Part shown: positions 59,919 through 64,000 of the stretch, in pieces
Layout of the letters: every line of letters begins with the position of its first letter
Numbering within the stretch: position 1 is the stretch's first letter
Assembly (NCBI RefSeq): GCF_003991875.1
Contig: NZ_CP031423.1
Location: forward strand, 1,240,001-1,304,000
DNA from: Microbacterium lemovicicum
GTDB lineage: Bacteria; Actinomycetota; Actinomycetes; Actinomycetales; Microbacteriaceae
Reading direction: 5' to 3'
DNA: 64,000 nt
Translations under genes and position numbers: made by a program
Notes under the pieces: generated by a model
Told to the model about the DNA's origin: nothing
The model's database searches: none
What the model saw: the letters and a program-made list of their open reading frames with translations, nothing else

Positions 59919-60533
59919 ATGTCTCTGATCGCTCTCACCGGCGGCATCGCGTCGGGCAAGTCGACCATCGCGCGGCGGCTCGCCGAGCACGGAGCCGTCA
60001 TCGTGGACGCCGATCAGATCGTGCGCGACGTGCAGGCCCCCGGGTCACCCGTGCTGGGGAGGATCGCGGCCGAGTTCGGCGATGAGGTCATCCAGGCGGG
60101 CGGATCACTCGACCGGGCGGCCCTCGGAGGCCTCGTCTTCGGCAACCCCGACAAGCTGGCACGGCTCAACGCGATCGTGCACCCCGCGGTGCGCGAGGAG
60201 TCGACGCGACGGTTCGCCGTCGCCGCGGAGGCGGACCCGGACGGCGTCGTCGTCTACGACGTGCCGCTCCTGGCGGAGTCGCGTGCCCACGACCCCTGGG
60301 AGCTCGTCGTCGTCGCCCACGCTCCCGCCGAGGTCCGCGTCGGGCGACTCGTCTCCGAGCGCGGCATGACGGAGGCGCAGGCCCGCGCTCGCGTGGCCTC
60401 GCAGGCCACCGATGCCGACCGGCTCGCGCTGGCGGATGTCGTCATCGACACGGCGGGAACGATGGCGGACACCCTCCGCCAGGTCGACGAGCTGTGGGAG
60501 AGGATGCCGCGGCTCCTCGCCGCGCGCGCCTGA
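59919..60533 (+). CDS. coaE: dephospho-CoA kinase
   Basis: A 204-residue P-loop kinase that phosphorylates dephospho-CoA in the last step of CoA synthesis. Walker A is GGIASGKST at residues 8-16; [31 protein letters not shown] and the C-terminal VVIDTAGT are conserved. ATG 59919 is 6 nt after GATGCT, a weak leaderless-type promoter. The order rpsA-coaE-uvrB matches other actinobacteria, with the glycine-rich protein gene inserted. Confidence 0.95.
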   Translation: MSLIALTGGIASGKSTIARRLAEHGAVIVDADQIVRDVQAPGSPVLGRIAAEFGDEVIQAGGSLDRAALGGLVFGNPDKLARLNAIVHPAVREESTRRFAVAAEADPDGVVVYDVPLLAESRAHDPWELVVVAHAPAEVRVGRLVSERGMTEAQARARVASQATDADRLALADVVIDTAGTMADTLRQVDELWERMPRLLAARA

Positions 60534-60618
60534 GGGCCTGCGGCGCGGCGCTCCGGCATCCGGATCTCGCCGTCCTCCGCGCACGGCGAACGCCCGTCCC
60601 GATGTCGGAGGGTCGCCG

Positions 60619-60624
60619 TACCCT
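60619..60624 (+). promoter_or_regulatory. -10 element of uvrB (leaderless)
   Basis: TACCCT followed by a 6-nt gap (GGAACA) to ATG 60631. Confidence 0.6.
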
Positions 60625-60630
60625 GGAACA

Positions 60631-62712
60631 ATGCAGGCGACACGTTCCGTCCGGCCGTTCGAGGTCATCAGCGAGTACCAGCCCTCCGGCGATCAGCCGG
60701 CGGCGATCGCCGATCTCGCCGCGCGCATCAACGCCGGAGAGACCGATGTCGTGCTGCTCGGCGCGACGGGAACGGGAAAGTCCGCCACGACCGCCTGGCT
60801 GGTCGAGCAGGTGCAGCGGCCGACCCTCGTGCTCGCCCACAACAAGACGCTGGCGGCGCAGTTGGCCAACGAGTTCCGCGACCTCATGCCGAACAACGCG
60901 GTCGAGTACTTCGTCTCGTACTACGACTACTACCAGCCCGAGGCCTACGTCCCGCAGACCGACACCTTCATCGAGAAGGACTCCTCCGTCAACGCCGAGG
61001 TCGAGCGCCTGCGCCACTCGACCACGAACTCGCTCCTCTCGCGTCGTGACGTCATCGTCGTCTCGACCGTCTCCTGCATCTACGGCCTCGGTTCGCCCGA
61101 GGAGTACCTGCGGGCGATGGTGGCCCTGCAGGTGGGGGAGCAGTACGACCGCGACGCGCTGATCCGCAAATTCATCTCGATGCAGTACAACCGCAACGAC
61201 GTCGACTTCTCGCGAGGAAACTTCCGGGTGCGCGGCGACACGATCGAGATCATCCCCGTCTACGAGGAGTACGCGATCCGCATCGAGATGTTCGGTGACG
61301 AGATCGAGGGTCTGTACATGCTCCACCCGCTCACGGGCGACGTGGTGCAGAAGATGGATTCGGTGCCGATCTTCCCGGCGACCCATTACGCCGCCGGCAC
61401 GGAGACGGTGCAGCGGGCTATCGGCACCATCGAGCACGAGCTCGAGGAGCGACTCAAGGAGCTCGAGTCGCAGAACAAGCTGCTCGAGGCTCAGCGCCTG
61501 CGGATGCGCACCACGTTCGACCTCGAGATGCTGCAGCAGCTCGGCTTCTGCTCCGGTATCGAGAACTACTCGCGTCACCTCGACGGTCGGCTGGCGGGCG
61601 ATCCTCCGCACACGCTGCTCGACTTCTTCCCCGATGACTTCCTGATGGTGATCGACGAGTCGCACGCCACGGTGCCGCAGATCGGCGCGATGTACGAGGG
61701 CGACGCGTCGCGCAAGCGCACGCTGGTCGAGCACGGATTCCGGCTTCCGAGCGCCATGGACAACCGCCCGCTGCGGTGGGACGAGTTCAAGGAGCGCGTC
61801 GGTCAGACCGTCTACCTGTCGGCCACGCCGGGTCGCTATGAGATGGGCATCGCCGACGGCGTCGTCGAGCAGATCATCCGCCCCACGGGGCTCGTCGACC
61901 CGCAGATCATCGTGAAGCCGTCGAAGGGCCAGATCGACGACCTGCTCGAGCAGATCCGGCTGCGGGTCGAGCGGGATGAGCGCGTGCTGGTGACGACGCT
62001 CACCAAGAAGATGGCGGAGGAGCTCACCGACTTCCTCGGCGAGCACGGGGTGCGCGTGCGCTACCTCCACTCCGACGTCGACACGCTCCGCCGCGTCGAG
62101 CTCCTGACCGAGCTGCGCGGCGGCGTCTACGACGTCCTCGTGGGCATCAACCTGCTCCGCGAGGGCCTCGACCTCCCCGAGGTGTCGCTGGTCGCCATCC
62201 TCGACGCCGACAAGGAGGGCTTCCTCCGATCGGGTACGTCGCTCATCCAGACCATCGGCCGCGCAGCGCGCAACGTGTCCGGCGAGGTCCACATGTACGC
62301 GGACAACATGACCGACTCCATGCGCAAGGCGATCGACGAGACCGACCGACGTCGCGACAAGCAGATCACGTACAACATGGAGAACGGGATCGATCCGCAG
62401 CCGCTGCGCAAGAAGATCGCCGACATCACCGACGCCCTGGCGCGCGAAGGCGCCGACACCGCGGCGATGATGTCCGATCGGAAGGGCCGCGCGGGCGCCA
62501 CGGGCAAGGGCAAATCGCCCACACCGCGTCTGCGCCGCGAGGGCATCGCCGCCGAGGGCGCGAACCAGCTGGAGTCCACGATCGAGGATCTGACGAACCA
62601 GATGCTGGCTGCGGCATCCGAGCTGAAGTTCGAGCTGGCCGGTCGTCTGCGCGACGAGGTGCAGGACATGAAGAAGGAGCTGCGCGCCATGGAGCGCGCG
62701 GGACACGCCTGA
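60631..62712 (+). CDS. uvrB: excinuclease ABC subunit B
   Basis: A 693-residue helicase-like damage-verification subunit of nucleotide excision repair. Walker A GATGTGKS at 44-51; the beta-hairpin region [20 protein letters not shown]; helicase motifs [21 protein letters not shown] and QTIGRAARN are present. The UvrC-interacting UVR domain closes the protein ([20 protein letters not shown]). The frame is open 73 codons upstream inside coaE antisense reading; ATG 60631 is set by homology and the leaderless promoter. Confidence 0.97.
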   Translation: MQATRSVRPFEVISEYQPSGDQPAAIADLAARINAGETDVVLLGATGTGKSATTAWLVEQVQRPTLVLAHNKTLAAQLANEFRDLMPNNAVEYFVSYYDYYQPEAYVPQTDTFIEKDSSVNAEVERLRHSTTNSLLSRRDVIVVSTVSCIYGLGSPEEYLRAMVALQVGEQYDRDALIRKFISMQYNRNDVDFSRGNFRVRGDTIEIIPVYEEYAIRIEMFGDEIEGLYMLHPLTGDVVQKMDSVPIFPATHYAAGTETVQRAIGTIEHELEERLKELESQNKLLEAQRLRMRTTFDLEMLQQLGFCSGIENYSRHLDGRLAGDPPHTLLDFFPDDFLMVIDESHATVPQIGAMYEGDASRKRTLVEHGFRLPSAMDNRPLRWDEFKERVGQTVYLSATPGRYEMGIADGVVEQIIRPTGLVDPQIIVKPSKGQIDDLLEQIRLRVERDERVLVTTLTKKMAEELTDFLGEHGVRVRYLHSDVDTLRRVELLTELRGGVYDVLVGINLLREGLDLPEVSLVAILDADKEGFLRSGTSLIQTIGRAARNVSGEVHMYADNMTDSMRKAIDETDRRRDKQITYNMENGIDPQPLRKKIADITDALAREGADTAAMMSDRKGRAGATGKGKSPTPRLRREGIAAEGANQLESTIEDLTNQMLAAASELKFELAGRLRDEVQDMKKELRAMERAGHA

Positions 62713-62844
62713 CCTGGGCGCGCGGGCGGGTTCGTCGCGTCGCGCGTCGGAGAAGCCTGCGTCCGATTCCGCAATGAAGCTCGGCGGGCAGCGGGTGATC
62801 GCGCCTGGGAGAGCCCGAAGGCGCATCTGCTCGTGGGGACGTGC

Positions 62845-63090
62845 TCAGGGGCAGTGCATGAGTGGCTTGGGCCCGCTGCGGTCGAACGTGTGCGCCGACA
62901 TGGGCGCGCCGCACAGGGGGCACGGCCGCTCGGTCCGAACAGGCTCCGGGGTCGTCTCGTAGGGGCCGACCGACGCGGGACCCGCAGCGCGCACGAGCTT
63001 GGTGTTGAGCCAGAGGTACCACCCGCCGGCGGCGCGCACCCGCTCACGCAATCGGGGGCGCGGGACGTCGGATCCATCGGGGGTGGCCAT
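62845..63090 (-). CDS. small zinc-ribbon-like protein
   Basis: An 81-residue protein. The first half is basic (RPRLRERVRAAGGWYLWLNTKL); the second half holds CPLCGAPMSAHTFDR and a final LMHCP, giving possible zinc ligands Cys57, Cys60, His67 and Cys80. It diverges from an OhrR-type regulator gene with only 42 bp between starts, so it is a likely target of that regulator. ATG 63090 is 7 nt after TACACT on the minus strand. Function unknown. Confidence 0.75.
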   Translation of the reverse strand: MATPDGSDVPRPRLRERVRAAGGWYLWLNTKLVRAAGPASVGPYETTPEPVRTERPCPLCGAPMSAHTFDRSGPKPLMHCP

Positions 63091-63095
63091 GACTC

Positions 63096-63107
63096 TTAGT
63101 GTACTAA
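63096..63107. promoter_or_regulatory. probable operator of the OhrR-type regulator
   Basis: TTAGT-GT-ACTAA, a 12-bp interrupted palindrome in an AT-rich 42-bp divergent promoter. It overlaps the -10 (TACACT, 63098-63103 minus) of the zinc-ribbon gene and lies in the -35 region of the regulator gene. This looks like a MarR/OhrR site. Confidence 0.65.
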
Positions 63108-63120
63108 ACATTCGTGCCAT

Positions 63121-63126
63121 TAGGAT
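63121..63126 (+). promoter_or_regulatory. -10 element of the OhrR-type regulator gene (leaderless)
   Basis: TAGGAT followed by a 6-nt gap to ATG 63133. Confidence 0.6.
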
Positions 63127-63132
63127 GGGGTC

Positions 63133-63585
63133 ATGGATTCGCCCGACGATCTGCTCCGGCTCGACAACCAGGTCTGCTTCGCCATCGTGACGGCCGCGCG
63201 GAACGTCGTCGCGATCTACCGTCCCGTTCTCGAGCCGCTGGGTCTCACGCACCCGCAGTATCTGGTCATGCTGGCGCTGTGGGAGCGCGCTCCGCGATCG
63301 CTCGGCGAGTTGGCGGAGGAGCTGGCGATGGAGCCCGCGACGCTGTCGCCGCTGATCAAGAGACTTGAGTCCCAGGGAAGGGTTCAGCGTGCGCGGCGAC
63401 CCGCTGACGAGCGCGTACTCGAGATCACCCTGACGCCCGAGGGGCGTGCCTTGCGGACGGACGCCCTGCAGGTTCCGCAGAAGATCATGGACGCCGTCGG
63501 GGCGGACGCCGAGGCGCTCGGCCACCTGCGCGATGCCCTCGCGCCGTTCAGCGGGCGTCGAACGGGAACGTACGCGGCATCCTGA
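63133..63585 (+). CDS. ohrR: MarR-family regulator, OhrR-type
   Basis: A 150-residue winged-helix repressor. LDNQVCFAIVTAARNVVAIY carries Cys15, the exact place of the peroxide-sensing Cys in one-Cys OhrR proteins; YRPVLEPLGLTHPQYLVMLALWE is the OhrR-like helix region. The winged helix lies at ~residues 55-105 (SLGELAEELAMEPATLSPLIKRLE, RRPADERVLEITLT). It should release DNA when Cys15 is oxidised by organic hydroperoxides. No ohr gene is adjacent in this window; the divergent neighbour is a zinc-ribbon protein. A palindromic operator sits between them. Confidence 0.9.
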   Translation: MDSPDDLLRLDNQVCFAIVTAARNVVAIYRPVLEPLGLTHPQYLVMLALWERAPRSLGELAEELAMEPATLSPLIKRLESQGRVQRARRPADERVLEITLTPEGRALRTDALQVPQKIMDAVGADAEALGHLRDALAPFSGRRTGTYAAS

Positions 63586-63708
63586 ATGAGCACTTTCTCA
63601 TGAACCTAGGCCGATTCCCAGCTGCATCATAGGCTCGCCGTGGCGCCGTTCCGCCCAGCGTCGTGCAGACGGTCGCCTCCCTTCCGGTTCGAACAGAGGA
63701 CGCCATCC

Positions 63709-64000
63709 ATGCACTCTCGACCTTCCGTCACCTCCCGCAGATCCCGCGGGCTCCGACTGGGCGCAGGGGCGGTCGCCACGATCGCGGCCCTCGGCGCCGG
63801 TCTCCTGGCGGCCCCGGCCGCGCAGGCGGCGGATCCGGTGACCATCGACCTCGTCACTGTCAACGACTTCCACGGACGGATCGAGGCGTCCGCTCCGGCG
63901 GGCGGCATCGCGGCCATCGCCACGGCCGTGAACGGCATCCGTGCGAGCAACCCGAACACGATCTTCGCCGCCGCCGGCGACATGATCGGCGCATCGACGT
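63709..64000 (+). CDS. secreted 5'-nucleotidase/metallophosphatase, 5' part
   Basis: The reading frame starts at ATG 63709 and runs off the window. A signal peptide with twin-arginine-like start (TSRRSRGLRLGAGAVATIAA) and cleavage near AAQAADP precedes the metallophosphatase motifs TVNDFHGRIE and AAGDMIGAS, which identify the UshA/5'-nucleotidase family. Such enzymes release nucleosides and phosphate outside the cell. AGAGGA lies ~9 nt before the ATG. A -10 candidate (TAGGCT near 63629-63634) lies ~75 nt upstream. Confidence 0.88.
   Translation, partial: MHSRPSVTSRRSRGLRLGAGAVATIAALGAGLLAAPAAQAADPVTIDLVTVNDFHGRIEASAPAGGIAAIATAVNGIRASNPNTIFAAAGDMIGAST

Noticed and set aside
60587..60600. Possible LexA/SOS box before uvrB (CGAAC-N4-GTCCC)
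   Set aside because: Only one half matches the actinobacterial CGAAC-N4-GTTCG consensus; the other half differs at two positions.

Overview
The window is a gene-dense stretch of core chromosome from a high-GC actinomycete, most likely Microbacterium or a close relative in Microbacteriaceae. The grounds are the base composition, the protein sequences, the many GTG/TTG and leaderless starts, and gene order that follows other Actinobacteria (aroG-pknL-Rv2175c-idsA, the dcw cluster, ftsZ-yggS-sepF-yggT-divIVA, erpA-ctaCDF with qcrCAB-trpD, rpsA-coaE-uvrB). I see no rRNA, tRNA, CRISPR array, insertion sequence, prophage or recognisable defence system.

Layout. 1-6.2 kb: end of a class II DAHP synthase gene, a PASTA-domain Ser/Thr kinase, a LysM/lysozyme-like wall enzyme, an Rv2175c-type DNA-binding protein, a polyprenyl diphosphate synthase and a DUF3040 membrane protein. 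6.3-23.3 kb: the division and cell wall (dcw) cluster mraZ-rsmH-ftsL-ftsI-murF-mraY-murD-ftsW-murG-(gntR)-murC-ftsQ-ftsZ-yggS-sepF-yggT-divIVA. murE is absent from its usual place and a GntR regulator gene interrupts the cluster. 23.3-34.5 kb: lspA, rluD-type pseudouridine synthase, GNAT, NUDIX, dnaE, a tail-rich membrane protein, hisD, nrdR, pyrD, DUF3043. 34.5-46.8 kb: M20 peptidase, erpA-type Fe-S carrier, cytochrome oxidase genes ctaC-ctaD-ctaF with a PP2C phosphatase, a rhodanese, and the opposing operon ctaE-qcrC-qcrA-qcrB, then trpD. 46.8-57.3 kb: a more variable part with a PHP protein, a 34-bp tandem repeat array, a 5'-3' exonuclease, a secreted protein/lipoprotein pair with a low-GC patch, a fatty acid desaturase converging on a cold shock gene, a FUSC transporter, a DksA-like zinc finger protein, YchJ-like, PEP-mutase-like, NmrA-like, LON-like and DUF427 proteins. 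57.3-64 kb: rpsA, a glycine-rich membrane protein, coaE, uvrB, a zinc-ribbon protein divergent from an OhrR-type regulator, and the start of a secreted 5'-nucleotidase.

How the genes fit together. The first 23 kb makes lipid II and the divisome: MurF, MraY, MurD, MurG and MurC build the precursor, FtsW/FtsI polymerise it, FtsQ/FtsL/FtsZ/SepF/DivIVA place and drive the septum, and MraZ probably controls the cluster through three boxes before its own gene. The kinase at the left edge is the probable regulator of the neighbouring Rv2175c-type protein. The 36-45 kb block encodes the actinobacterial bc1-aa3 supercomplex.

A striking property is promoter layout. More than twenty genes have a -10-like hexamer ending 6-7 nt before the start codon, which predicts leaderless mRNAs. 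In three cases (yggT, nrdR, pyrD) the -10 begins with the stop codon of the gene before. The most unusual structures are the 34-bp hairpin array at 47.8 kb, the 22-bp repeats between ftsQ and ftsZ, the missing murE, and the OhrR-type regulator paired with a zinc-ribbon protein rather than ohr. I did not find a clear new multi-gene system; the rest is mostly well-known core machinery.
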